This document shows, piece after piece, positions 45,685 to 55,644 of a stretch of 64,000 nt of DNA. The notes beneath the pieces are model-generated. The model saw only the letters and a list, made by a program, of their open reading frames with translations, was not told the origin of the DNA and did no database searches. Origin of the DNA: Dermacentor variabilis (taxonomy: Eukaryota; Arthropoda; Arachnida; Ixodida; Ixodidae); assembly GCF_050947875.1 (NCBI RefSeq), contig NC_134570.1:227649265-227713264 (forward strand), read 5' to 3'. The first letter of the stretch is position 1, and each line of letters begins with the position of its first letter. The translations under genes were made by a program, and so were the position numbers.

Positions 45685-46490
45685 CGTCAATTGCCACTCC
45701 CAGAAGGGGTATGGCATTTGTACCTTTGTTTCGTAGTTTCGTCCCAGGCGTAAAGGATTTTGTTCACCTTCATCTTATCGAATACCATCTTTACCTTGGC
45801 CCCATTTTTCCTTTCGTCAACAGTGGTATTTCAGAGTTTTTTCCGAATATCATGCACTCTTTTAAAATAGTCCTCTGAAATGCTTATTTTCCCTCCTTTA
45901 AGCTTGTAGCAATTATTCATAATCTTAGTTTTTTCCCTAAAATCACCAATCCTAAGGATAACTGGACGATGATTACCCGGATTCACCTTACCAAGACGGT
46001 GTATTCTCTCAATGGTATTTAACTTCTCTCCGAGTTTTGCCTCAAAAACGTCGTCGTTTACTTTTTTTCAGCAATGTTTCTTCGTTTTCATTCTCTTCTT
46101 CCAGTATACCTCTTACAATCAGGTTGCTACGCCGGGATTGATTTTCCAAGCCATCGACTTGTTTAGCTAGTGCAGCGATTTCCGCCTGACAATCACTCAT
46201 AGTAGCCTCAATATTTGATAGCCTTATTTGGCATTTCTCTAGGACCACGAGTTTTGCTTCGATGGAATGGAGTCTTGTTTGCATTTTCACTATACCTGCC
46301 TCAGACGAAGTTTGTTTTTCTTGAATTTGAGTAACTTTGGCCAAAATATCTTTTTGGGTTTGTAGAATTTCATTTATTGGTGGCTTGAGAAATAGGCCCC
46401 GGGTTTTCCTCTACATCCCCTGATAGCTTAAGAAGTATGCATGCCATTGAAAAACAGTCGCAGACACAATCAAGCAGCACTTGTGGACAC
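45685..46490 (-). pseudogene. CR1-like LINE ORF1 with 2A-like peptide and coiled coil
   Basis: On the minus strand the protein starts with a hydrophobic Cys-rich stretch (LVVLPCPQVLLDCVCDC), then ACILLKLSGDVEENPGP, a canonical 2A-like stop-go motif, then ISQAT. A one-base shift near 46370 leads to the coiled coil at 46042-46344 (GIVKMQTRLHSIEAKLVVLE, IAALAKQVDGLENQSRRSNL). Further shifts near 46060 separate it from a C-terminal RRM-like region at 45700-46040, in which HRPVILRIGDFREKTKIM and KISISEDYF can be read; this resembles the C-terminal domain of L1 ORF1p. Family knowledge: 2A makes the ribosome skip one peptide bond and releases the upstream part. The upstream part looks like a short signal or membrane peptide. 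Confidence 0.72.
46394..46420 (-). other. 2A-like ribosome-skipping motif GDVEENPGP
   Basis: The nine codons encode GDVEENPGP exactly. The preceding codons give ACILLKLS. Skipping would occur between the Gly codon (46397-46399) and the Pro codon (46394-46396). The motif fits the 2A consensus D(V/I)ExNPGP. It sits at the N-terminus of the LINE ORF1, before the coiled coil. Confidence 0.88.
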
Positions 46491-46546
46491 GGCAGCACAA
46501 CTAGATAAAGGTAATCCCCACCAAAACCGTATCTTTTTGCACTAAC

Positions 46547-46937
46547 CTGCACATACAAAGGCACTTCAGGTGACATCGTCACGGCAGGGCTGCCGTGTCC
46601 ACTGATGATCGTAGGTCTCGGTAGCAGATTTATAGCTGGCAGGCTCCGTGACGTATCACGATGGAGTGACGTCACGGTGCTCATCGATGGTGCGCAGAGG
46701 CCGTTTTCCACGAGGCGATGATCAGTCATATTTGGTGCACGGCAATGGGCGTCGGCGATGAATCCAGGAAGCTGCCACAGCATTTCGTCGATCGGAGCCG
46801 GGGAATCGGAGCGCTGCCGTCCAATGTCCCCAATTACCGGCGATGTGGCGGAGGCTAGGATGAGGATCGACGCGCAAACCTGCACATACAAAGGCACTTC
46901 AGGTGACATCGTCACGGCAGGGCTGCCGTGTCCACTT
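46547..46937 (-). repeat. 5' region monomer repeat of the CR1-like LINE, ~332-bp spacing
   Basis: A 58-bp block beginning ACCTGCACATACAAAGGC and containing GCAGGGCTGCCGTGTCCAC occurs at 46547-46604 and again at 46879-46936, in the same orientation and nearly identical. The unit is therefore about 332 bp, one full and one partial copy. It also causes the repeated peptide TMSPEVPLYVQV in a minus-strand frame. Tandem 5' monomers with promoter activity are known from some LINEs such as mouse L1; the promoter role here is inference. Confidence 0.75.
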
Positions 46938-46977
46938 TTTTACGTTTTTACGTTTTCCTGAGACTCATTTCATCAAG

Positions 46978-48347
46978 GATGAGCAAGAAGATGTTCCCAC
47001 GACCACCTGACCAAGGTCAGTCTTCTACTTCATGGTTCATTTTTGGACGACGTGCCTTTGGAAGCTCGGACCAGCTCGATTCCCGAGAGAGCTCAACGCC
47101 AGAAGCGATGGACAGCGAGTACACCATAGCCATGGGCCGCCATATGAAGAACAACTGAGACGACTTCATCGAATCAGAGTGAGCAGGAACCCTCCGTGGT
47201 GCCGCTCTCGCCGTCGCACAGAATGAACTCCCTCAGTAGGCAATTTCTAACCGAATATTTTGAAAGTGTGGCCCCTGGGCAAATCAACGATATCAGGATC
47301 AACGCTCGCAAGAACACCCTGACAATCGATGTGAAAAATTCCGCAATACTGGAGAAGTTAAAGACCGTTCCACAATTAAGCGCAATCCCCGTCCGCTCCT
47401 TTATTACTTACGGGAAGGAGACAATCACTGGAGTCATTTCCGACGTGGAGCTTGAAATCAAGCATGCGGACCTCAGGAGTCTTTTGAAGTCACCGGTGCG
47501 CTTTCTTGAGATTCACCGCTTGGGATACTCCCGATGTGTCATGTTAATATTTGCTTCTTCGACATCACCAGCGTCTGTCAAAGTGGGCTACGTGACACTC
47601 CGAGTACGACCATTCGTTGCGAGGCCTGTTCAGTGCCGAAAATGTCTCAAGATAGGACACGTGAGCGCTGTTTGTAGAAGTAAAGCCACCTGCTTGCGTT
47701 GCGGCGGAGAGCATAATACCACCGACTGTGATGCGTCTTCGTTTAAATCTCCCAACTGTGCTGCCTCTCACGAAGCGACTTCGAAGGAATGCCCTCAGAT
47801 GAAAGAAGAAATTCGTATTCTTCGAAAAATGTCAAGAGACCAATCTTCACGTAAAGAGGCTGCGCAATCTGTTCGCCAAAGTGACCAACGCGCGCGAAAG
47901 AAGCGTCACAAAGCCATTTCAGAAGTAGTACATAGCGGGGCACAGGCGCCACGACCGCCTCTACCTGTGCGCGCCTTGAGGACGGTAACGGCGCCTACTG
48001 TTAATTCAATGTCGATGACCGCACGCGGCAAACATTCAGTTTCACCGGCTGATACAGGCACGGAATGGTCTTTGCTTCCCTCTAGTCCCATGCCAGCGGG
48101 CCCTATTGGTCCTCTGAGCCATGAAGCCCAGAATTATAGGGCCAATGAAACCGGTGACACTACGGGCAAGCAAGGAGATGGACACAATGAGAAGGAGAGT
48201 ATACAGAAAATGCTGAAGCACCTGGTAGAGTCAATGCGCGGGATTCTCGGTGGTCTCGAGAATCCGGCCGCTAAAAGTGCCCTGCAGGTGCTCGCCGTGC
48301 TGGGGCCGCTAACACAGTCTGGTTTGGCCGATACATGGAGCGAATAA
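46978..48347 (+). pseudogene. LINE ORF1 (Gag-like, three knuckles), no ORF2
   Basis: A plus-strand Gag-like protein of a Jockey/I-type LINE. A first frame starts at Met 46978 and stops at 47157; a shift there joins to the main frame, open from about 47148 to the TAA at 48345-48347. The main domain has LRSLLKSPVRFLEIHRLGYS, then knuckles CRKCLKIGHVSAVC, CLRCGGEHNTTDC and CAASHEATSKEC. A basic helix and a Ser/Pro-rich tail follow. Such proteins coat LINE RNA. The usual ORF2 does not follow, and sequence after 48347 is GC-rich and unrelated. It is divergently placed only ~40 bp from the CR1-like 5' end. Confidence 0.8.
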
Positions 48348-48349
48348 CC

Positions 48350-49070
48350 GGCGTCCGAGCGACGAACTTCCTTGGGCGGCGAACGCCCGACGGCCGGCGT
48401 CCAAAAATTTGACGGCCGCCGCCGACCTGCCTGTCCAAATATTTTCGTCGGGCCGCCGGAAGCGTCGAGCGCGCAGCGGCGGACGACAGCCAATCGGGAG
48501 GCGCCAGTTCCGGTCGCTGGTCTTTCGCGCGCTGCCTTTTCTCGTCTTCTGCAACCACGTTGGTGTCTGCGCTAGTGTTGGTGTATTTTTCAGTTATAAA
48601 AGCGGTATATGCCACCTTAAAAAGCGCTTATATTTGTTTCATCGTTTAACACAACGCGTATACTAAGTCTGATAACACTGGCGCCAACACGGCGAACTCG
48701 CGGCGGCGTCCGCCCGCTGTTCACCTCATGTATTGCTATGCAGCGCATCGTCGACGTCTTTCCGCCGCGCCCCTGTTCGCCGCGCCGCGTTCGCCGTGAC
48801 AATTCGCTCCATGTAGCCCGCGCTTATCGCAGCTTTTTACATGCTATAAAGCATTTTTTTGGCGCTTGTCCTGATCACGCAGAGGAGAACCACACACCAG
48901 CTTCGTCTTTAAGTTCACTTGAATTGGTGACTACAGACTTGATGCGGAACCTGATAGTGGCTTCACGGATGATATTTCTCAATGTTTATCGTCAGAATGT
49001 TGAACTTGCTTTCACCGTTGTGCATCCCTCTTTCTTTGTCATCATTATCCCTCATCACACATTTATATCA
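48350..49070. other. GC-rich block with TATA-like motif, then no gene
   Basis: 48350-48560 is strongly GC-rich with CGGCG repeats. A TATAAAAG box lies at about 48595, followed by AT-rich sequence. The layout could be a promoter or an LTR, but no transcript or terminal repeats are evident. 48650-49070 shows nothing recognisable. Confidence 0.3.
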
Positions 49071-49165
49071 CCGTTCCCCCTCCCCTGTGCAGAGTAGCAG
49101 GCTAGAGCGCATTAGCTCAGGCCGACCTCTCTGCCTTCTTTCAAATAAATTATCTTTAGCGCTAC
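49070..49165 (+). repeat. Dispersed ~95-bp repeat, copy 1
   Basis: The segment contains CAGAGTAGCAGGCTAGAGCG, CAGGCCGACCTCTCTGCC and a TTCTTTCAAATAAATTATC end. Nearly the same sequence occurs at 50882-50980. It has no RNA polymerase III boxes that I can see. It may be the 3' end of an unidentified LINE or a small SINE. Confidence 0.7.
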
Positions 49166-49169
49166 GCTA

Positions 49170-49880
49170 CGCATACCACGTTGTTCTAGTTTTTCTAAAA
49201 AGTGTTTCGCGGTCAGAGAGTAAAACGCTTTGAAAGAGCTTATCAAAATACAAAAAAATCAAAATTTTTTTCTTAATGAATTTTATAGTTTTTCCCCTCA
49301 ACATTACAATTTCGGTTTATAATCCTGAAAACCAGGCTGAAAGCGTAATAAAATAAAATGGTTTTAGAAAAACATTTATTCAAAAGAATAGCGTTTCGTA
49401 ACCTTTTGGAAATATAGAAGCACCAATTGGTGTATATAATTCGAGAATAATTTTTGAATCGTGATTTATAGACAACTCGTAATTAAGCGCCCTTTCAGCC
49501 ATCAGTAAGTATTCCTGTAGCCATTGACTAATACATATATGGGCGAGGTCAAGCAGAATGCCTTTCATAATAATTTTATTGGTTTTATTTTTACGCAATG
49601 GTTATATTTTTCGTTAGTATTTTATTGCTAAAAGCGCCGATCGAACCTGGCCCTCCATAGTCGTACGAAAAAGCTCACTTCCTTGGCTGTTGCTAAGTGT
49701 GTCAAAAACGATATTTCATGTTCACTTTCTACAAGTTTAACAACTTATGAATTGCCTGCAAGGAGAGCGTTATTAGAGGGTGTTTCAAGATTCCATCTGC
49801 GCGGTTTTGAGAGTCTCTAGAATGCGCTTAATTTTCGTCACAATTTTCCTGTGCTCAGGGTGCGTGGTCGCGCAAACCAT
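49170..49880. other. AT-rich, no recognisable gene
   Basis: Very AT-rich sequence with A/T runs. One short minus-strand frame (49380-49598) has no recognised motif. Confidence 0.4.
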
Positions 49881-50881
49881 GCCTATCAGGGGCGTAGCCA
49901 GGGGGGGGGGGAGGGCGGGCTTATGGGGCTTCAGCCCCCCCCCCCCCGGAAATTTTTTCGTGCTGCCCATGCATCACCGACCCAAGCAACCCCAGGCGCC
50001 GAAAATCATTCTGGATTTTGTGAAAATGTCTTTTTCACGCTCGAAAAAACATTTCACCGCGAACATTGCCAACTCGGGCTGGATTTCGCGGCAACGACCG
50101 TGCACCGGGAGTTACATAACGCAAGCAGCCCCATCCGAGCACAAAGTTTCAAGGGCGTTTTGATGGCGAACGGCGTCGCCGCAGCATCTCGCGGAGTCCG
50201 CGGAACCTACGGAGCGCATGGATGTCAATTCCGAAACTTTATGGGTATAAAGTTCTCATAAACTTTTGATGTGAAATGTGCATTGTCATTTCCAAAGGTG
50301 TGCTTTTGATTTTCAATTGAGGAACTTGGGAATTTAATGTTGTTATAAACATTTGACGCCAAAGGCACATTGAATTTTCTAAAGTCGTACATCGGAACAT
50401 ACAACAAGACAAGCCAAATCAACACACTATCAGACAAGTTGCCAAAGCACGCAGTGAGGTCCAACGAGACGAAGTGTTGCGGTGGTTCATTTGTGCCGTC
50501 ATGTCAAAAAAAAAATATCAGCATTTCTTTTTACCTATGCCAAAGAATCCATGTCAAGACACTAAAACCAGCAAAGGTAACTATGCTTTTATTTATTTTT
50601 TCTACTTTGACTTTTATTCGCGAGGGCATATTGAGCCTCTTCAATTTCCTTGTTCTCGCTACCCTACCCGCGGGCTGCCAGAGCCAACCAGAGCGCATGC
50701 GTTTTTCTCGTGTTGCCCCGACCATCGCGCGGCGCACTTTGGTGCGCTTCGGTTTTCTCTGGCCGAGTGGATTTTCGCGGACGCTTTCTGGCTAGCAGAC
50801 AAGAAAAAGAAACAATGGTCGCTCGCCGCCATCACTTTGGGGACCCAACGGATTGCACCGCGTTCGCTTGAGCGCAATCTC

Positions 50882-50980
50882 CCCGTTTCCCCTCCCCCTG
50901 TGCAGAGTAGCAGGCTAGAGCGCCTTAGCTCAGGCCGACCTCTCTGCCTTCTTTCAGTTAAATTATCTCTATCTCTCTCC
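50882..50980 (+). repeat. Dispersed ~95-bp repeat, copy 2, nested in the composite
   Basis: Nearly identical to 49070-49165. Flanking composite sequence is continuous in the left copy near 4088-4096, so this is a clean insertion. It ends in an ATCTCTATCTCTCTC pyrimidine run. Confidence 0.75.
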
Positions 50981-51066
50981 GGAAAGTCTTGTATCGCCGG
51001 TGCAGGATACCGAGCAGTATGCGTAAGGCTTTCAGTGGACCAAGCGTCTCGCGTTTTCTTCGATAT

Positions 51067-51410
51067 GTCCAGGGAATTATCATGCACCAGATGCACCCCA
51101 CCAAATTCTCATACCTATGCCGATATTGTGATGTACCAGACATCCTCCAGCACATGGTGTTGATGTGCCCACACAGCGAGAAAAACAGTCAAGATGACGC
51201 CTCGGAACTGCTACAAGCCATCGAAGGAACGTGGTAAGCAATGTTAAAGGCACAGAGCCTGGAATATCAGCGAAGTCTGGTGGACCGGGCCTGGGGCTGC
51301 GGCATTAGCCAACGGCTTTCTGGATTAAGAAAGCCGCCCACCTAGGGTGAAGAAAGAACACTTTCTCGCGGTTTCTCACAATAAACGTTCATTCCTCCTT
51401 CTTCCTCCTT
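51067..51410 (+). mobile_element. LINE ORF2 3' end, nested in the composite
   Basis: The segment encodes a C-terminal Cys/His motif, CRYCDVPDILQHMVLMC, followed by RSLVDRAWGCG-like sequence and a tail ending in AATAAACGTTCATTCCTCC. This is the layout of the last part of an RNase H-bearing I-type LINE. It is severely 5'-truncated. The left composite copy runs straight through this point. Confidence 0.7.
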
Positions 51411-52132
51411 CGGTAGCCACATTAGGTGCCCAAAGGAGGCATTCGATTGTGGCCAAGATACTTTTCTTTGCGTTCTTTTTTATTTCGGTGCCCCCGCCTC
51501 ACAAGCGGAAAAAAGAAGACATTGTTGCGGCGCAGCGAATTGTCACATGGTGAAAGTTCGATTGTGTTACTTCTTTTGCGGAGAGTAATGGGCCACGGGA
51601 CACTTCAGTTGCCGGACACACTTATTATATTATTGCGATAGCAATTATATGGACATTCCAGGTGCATTCCTGTCGTCGCCCTCGCGTTCTGTATAAAGTC
51701 CAAGGGCGATAACATTGTGACCGCACGCCGCATGCTATATGTGCGAGTGCAAGCGTAGGGGGGGAGGGCATGCTCGAGTCGACGATGGTGGCTCAGTCTT
51801 GTGTGCGCAAAGGAGAAAAGCGGAGAGGAAGCGTGCCGCCTTCCGTCGCACGCGATACATCGGGGGGAGTAAATAGAATGGGGGTGGGATCTAGGATTCT
51901 GTCAACCTCTGATTGCACAACATGTTTATTTGCCTTGTTTGACGCATTATATACAGTGACTTTTCCTTAGATGCGTAAATTTATTGCAGACTTATACGTA
52001 TATTTAAATAACTTGTTGCGAGGTTTTGTGTATACGTGCAGTGAACCTTGTTTCCAGTGACACATTTTTTCCCTTTATCAAGCTGTTTCTTCGTATTTGT
52101 ATATTCCATTGTATCTTCGCATTTCTAATGTA

Positions 52133-53417
52133 CGAGGGCGAGTCAACTGAAAGTGAGCCTACCTACCCCGCGCCATAATGGTTCGGTTCAATATCTGCGA
52201 GGCATGCGTGTAGCACACATGCACGTCTCATTTACGAAAGTTACACGCAGGTGTGAGGATAGGCGTTCTTTAATGCTCTCATACTGTGGGTTGAACGTGA
52301 TTGCGTGACATAATGCGCGCTCCAGAAGTTGAGCAGCGTGGTGCGGTGACGTTGACAGCTGAAGGTGTTTCGTAAAAAGAAATTAGTCGCCGTATGGCTG
52401 CCGTGTATGCTGAACATTGCATTTTATTGGCCACTGTGAAGCGTTGGAGCAAGCGGTTCAAAGCAGGGCGTGAAAGTTGCAAAGACGATCCAAGACCGGT
52501 CCAAAGCCACCATGCAATCAGTCCCAACAATATTGCAAAGGTTGATGAGCTGATCAGACAAGAACGCAGGGTAAGCATCGATGAACTGGCAGAGCGCGTG
52601 AACATCAGTCACGGTTGGGTTCACGCCATAATTTATGAACATCTCGGTTATCGGCTCTCGTGTGCGCAATGGATGCACAAGATTTTGAACCACCGCCAGA
52701 AGACGGAGCAGCTCGGCGCGGCCTTGACTCATCTGATCCGGTATGAGAATGAGGGCAACGATTTCTTGTCTGCAATTGTGATCGGAGACGAAATATGGTG
52801 CCACTTCTGCGAGCCTGAAACACGACGGCAAAGCTTACAGTGGAAACATTCGATTTCACCCCCCCATCCTCCCCCCCTAATAATGCAAAGGCCGTCATTT
52901 CCGCCGGAAAGGTTTTGTTGACATTCTTTTTTTCGATCGTCAGGGGCCATTACTGATAGCATTTGCTAAATCTTGAGAGACTATCAATTGTTTTCGATAT
53001 TGTAAAACGTCGGATCGGCTGCGTGTCGTAGTCAAGAACAAACGACGTGGAAAATTGATGAACGGCGTCATCTTGTTCCACGATAATGCCCGTCCCCGTG
53101 TCGCTGATGTGGTTATTACAAAACTGGCAAAGTGGGAAGCGCTGCAACATCCGCCATACACCTCAGACTTGTCGCCTTGCGACTTTGGGTTACCTGAAGA
53201 AACAGCTCAAGGGAACCAGATTTGTGTCGGACGATGACGTGGAAGAGTAGGTTGCAGACTTTCTGAAGCAGCAACCCAAGAAGATTTATGAGACGAGATT
53301 CGCGCGACTCGTTAGTCAATGGGACAAATATCCACGTGCTCATGGAGACTACTTTTAAATACAGTACCCCATTTGTCATATATTCGCATTGGTTCACTTT
53401 CATTTGACTCGCCCTCG
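52133..53417 (+). mobile_element. mariner element, right copy, with good TIRs
   Basis: This is a 1,285-bp mariner. The ends are CGAGGGCGAGTCAACTGAAA at 52133 and its complement ending GACTCGCCCTCG at 53417, about 24 of 25 positions matching. TA duplications lie at 52131-52132 and 53418-53419. The TIRs are far better kept than in the left copy. Confidence 0.92.
52313..53358 (+). pseudogene. mariner transposase, right copy, decayed
   Basis: The coding region runs from Met 52313 to a TAA at 53356-53358. After 20 codons there is a TAA, then an open part (52394-52860) with the helix-turn-helix region (VSIDELAERVNISHGWVHAI) and the first catalytic block IVIGDEIWCHFCEPETRRQS. A run of C residues near 52860-52876 breaks the frame. 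The second block LFHDNARPRVADVV and third block YTSDLSPCDFG follow at 53070-53190. By my count 32 residues separate the last two catalytic Asp positions instead of the 34 typical of mariner; a six-base deletion near 53133 explains it, since the left copy has those bases. The enzyme would recognise the TIRs and insert at TA. Confidence 0.85.
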
Positions 53418-53905
53418 TATATTATGCAGAACTCCTTTTTATACGTGCTCTCTGTTGCGACTATAATTTCGGTGCAATTACTCACGATACACGACTGGTG
53501 ACAGCTGCTTCTGCGACATTGCACTGGCCGTTGCAAGTGTACAAGAATGTAAACAAGGTTCTTCAATGACAAAGTTTCATTAACGTATTTGTCCTCAACT
53601 CGTTCATTTCATGGCCTTTACATTTTTCGCATCCGCGGCATGCACTGCTTAGCTGGTTTCGAACTGATATAGTTCTAAAGTTCGTGTGATATTTTCTTTA
53701 CTTATTAAATAGACGAAAACATGGAAGCATTGATATCAGTTATTTTGGGCACAATTTTTGTCACATACGGGTATATTCCTTTATGAAAAAAAAAAATACA
53801 TTTTACTTGTTTTGACAGTGAGTAGAGTTCAACAATTCGTTTGCAGCACCTTTGGCAATGGCAATGCAGTTATATATATATTTGATCCCTCGACAAATTG
53901 TTTAA

Positions 53906-54605
53906 GAGGAAGCTTTAGCTCGGGCCCAACTCCGACGTGGCCTATTAAATACATTTAAAACGCAGAAACGCTTTTCTGAGATAACCTCTGGATCGCATTT
54001 AATAAAATTTGTTGCATTTGAGAGAGAAAATTTAATTCTATTGTCTGTTGAAAGCGGAATTTCGATTTAGGGCCTGAATTTTGTTTAAAATATTTTGAAA
54101 AATTCGAAAGTTCGAAAATAATGGAAACACGACGTTTACAAACTAATAGCTCTGCATCAAGAACACATATCGCGCTTCTGTAAACACCATCTACTACAAC
54201 AGTCAATGCGGACAAATTTGCTGCGTCAATTTGTATCTTACGTGCAAGGGTTCTGCAAAAGCCATATTTCCATAACACGAAATTTCTTGTCATTCATGTG
54301 TAACATATCAATTTCTTCCGCTGTAGATGCACTATTATATGCAATTAACATAATTGTGATATCATTTTTCATTGTTGAGTTACAGAGTTTTAAAATTGAT
54401 AGTTTCGTTTACTGAATATTGGCGATTTTTACCATCTTTTATTCAAGAATTGACAACCTAAATGAAAAATTCAAAACCAACAGTCACTAGAATTTAAGTT
54501 TTTTTTTATAAATGCAACAAAGTTGGTCAAATTTGGTGCTGTGGTTGCCGAGAAAAACGAATTATCCTCTTACATGTATTTAGATAGGAGCACCCGAGCT
54601 TCCCC
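53906..54605. mobile_element. 700-bp MITE with long TIRs and TTAA duplication
   Basis: The left end GAGGAAGCTTTAGCTCGGG and the reverse complement of the right end, GGGGAAGCTCGGGTGCTCC, align with further blocks such as AAATACAT and CTTTGTTGCATTT over about 180 bp on each side. TTAA lies at 53902-53905 and 54606-54609. The interior is AT-rich, and open frames in it (53955-54293 minus) look non-coding. It is non-autonomous, and the target site is the piggyBac type. Confidence 0.75.
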
Positions 54606-54609
54606 TTAA

Positions 54610-54672
54610 GGAGGAGGCCGAGCTGCAATGTGAGGCCCCCCGAACGAAATTTCTGGCTACGCCACTGATGCC
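54610..54672 (-). repeat. Fragment resembling the end of the composite repeat
   Basis: On the minus strand GTGGCGTAGCCAGAAATTTC followed by GGGGGGCC resembles the CAGGGGCGTAGCCAG...GGGGG end of the composite repeat at 49887. Only about 60 bp are kept. Confidence 0.45.
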
Positions 54673-54779
54673 TATATGATATTCCCATAACCGAATACGC
54701 TTCCCACACCTCCGTAACCAGTGGAGCTCGGCAGAGGAAGAACGCCACCGGGCTGCGGCGCAGCAATCGATGGGCCGCA

Positions 54780-55106
54780 ATGGCCGCCGCCGCCGCCGCG
54801 CTAGCCGCCGCCTGGCCGTGGCGGCTGGCGCGGGCCGACTGCCCGGCCGCCGAGTGCCGCGACGAGGAGGTCAGCGTGGCGCTGCCCATCATCGGGCTGT
54901 TGCTGGGGTGCGCCCTGTCGCTGGGCTTCTGCCACCTGGCCATCCGGCTGTGGATGAGGCGGCGCGAGAGCGCCTTCCTGCGCGCCGCCGCCCCGCCCGT
55001 CGCCCTGCTGCGGCCCCAGCCTCCCCGACTGTGCGACGCGGACCCCGTGCTGTCGGGCGCCATGCCCGGCGCGCCGCCGTCGCCGCCGCGCTACTGCGAC
55101 GCCTGA
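54780..55106 (+). CDS. Putative small single-pass membrane protein (possible host exon)
   Basis: This is a GC-rich open frame of 108 codons with strong G/C at third positions, unlike its AT-rich surroundings. It starts with an Ala-rich hydrophobic stretch, then a short region with three Cys (DCPAAECRDEE). A membrane span follows (VALPIIGLLLGCALSLGFCH), then basic stop-transfer residues (RLWMRRRE) and a Pro-rich tail. The last residues contain PPRY, which fits the PPxY motif bound by WW domains of NEDD4-type ubiquitin ligases. The frame is also open upstream of Met 54780, so this may be the last exon of a longer gene. I do not recognise the family. Chance coding in a GC island is the alternative; other frames are also open here. 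Confidence 0.5.
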   Translation: MAAAAAALAAAWPWRLARADCPAAECRDEEVSVALPIIGLLLGCALSLGFCHLAIRLWMRRRESAFLRAAAPPVALLRPQPPRLCDADPVLSGAMPGAPPSPPRYCDA

Positions 55107-55109
55107 GCG

Positions 55110-55640
55110 GAGCACCAGAAAAGGCCCGAGGACGGCGCGACACCGAGGATGCCGCAGTGTGCGCCGTGAGAGCGCTGTTTCGACGTGTATGTGAAAAACT
55201 ATGACGATAATCGATTCAGCGATCCCGAGGTTGGTGTGGACATTCCTTGCATGGTTGACAGATGTCCTGTTTCTCGTTGTAATTGGACAACGGGTGTCAG
55301 TGATTCATTGGCCAGCAGTTGCGCAACCGTGCTCAGTGTGCGAGATTGAACAAACGTTCTTTCACAATTATCACGGAAGGCCACGATTGCGTGCAGGAAA
55401 TGTCTTTATGCGCCTAGCCGCCGACTCGGAGGAGAAAGGCACCCGGGGTCTATGTTCGAGTCTAAACGCTTCTTTGAGCAATGCTAGCTTACTAATTAAT
55501 AGTACTTTCCACAGGAAAGTGCAGGTTCCACCGAAAGGTGATTAACACCGTGTAATTCCGGAATGTTTAGGTGGAAGCCTTTGTTTTCACTTCTCGAAAA
55601 CTGGGCATCTCTGACGGCCCTTAATGCAAATGCTTTCGGC
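55110..55640. other. 3' flank of the putative host exon, no gene
   Basis: No clear polyadenylation signal or further open frame with motifs is seen. A frame at 55201-55545 plus is open but featureless. Confidence 0.35.
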
Positions 55641-55644
55641 CCCT

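Larger units (their letters stand above)
44673..46937 (-). mobile_element. CR1-like LINE, 3'-truncated after the endonuclease
   Basis: On the minus strand the order is a 5' region with a repeated ~330-bp monomer, ORF1 (2A-like peptide, coiled coil, L1-ORF1-like C-terminal domain), then ORF2 endonuclease. RT is missing because the element stops at 44673, where the truncated Gypsy begins. Known: several CR1/L2-type LINEs carry coiled-coil ORF1 proteins and some carry 2A sequences. The clade is my estimate from the endonuclease motifs. Confidence 0.75.
49887..53820 (+). repeat. Composite repeat, right copy (inverted with 1586-5081)
   Basis: This copy starts CAGGGGCGTAGCCAGG and ends near 53820 after a TTATGAAAAAAAAAA block. 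It contains the same modules as the left copy in the same order, with a mariner at the corresponding site. It has two additional insertions: the 95-bp repeat at 50882-50980 and a LINE 3' end at 51067-51410. At both sites the left copy is uninterrupted. Confidence 0.8.

Noticed and set aside
52133..53417. Intact, active mariner
   Set aside because: The TIRs are good, but the transposase has an early stop, a frameshift at the C-run and a six-base deletion between catalytic blocks.
53955..54293. 112-codon minus frame in the long-TIR MITE
   Set aside because: Part of it lies in the inverted arm and it is AT-rich; the opposite arm does not keep it open.
54801..55143. Other open frames over the GC island (minus 54801-55115, 54889-55143; plus 54770-55204)
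   Set aside because: Very Arg/Ala-rich, as any GC-rich DNA gives; only the 54780 frame shows a coherent membrane span and stop-transfer pattern.
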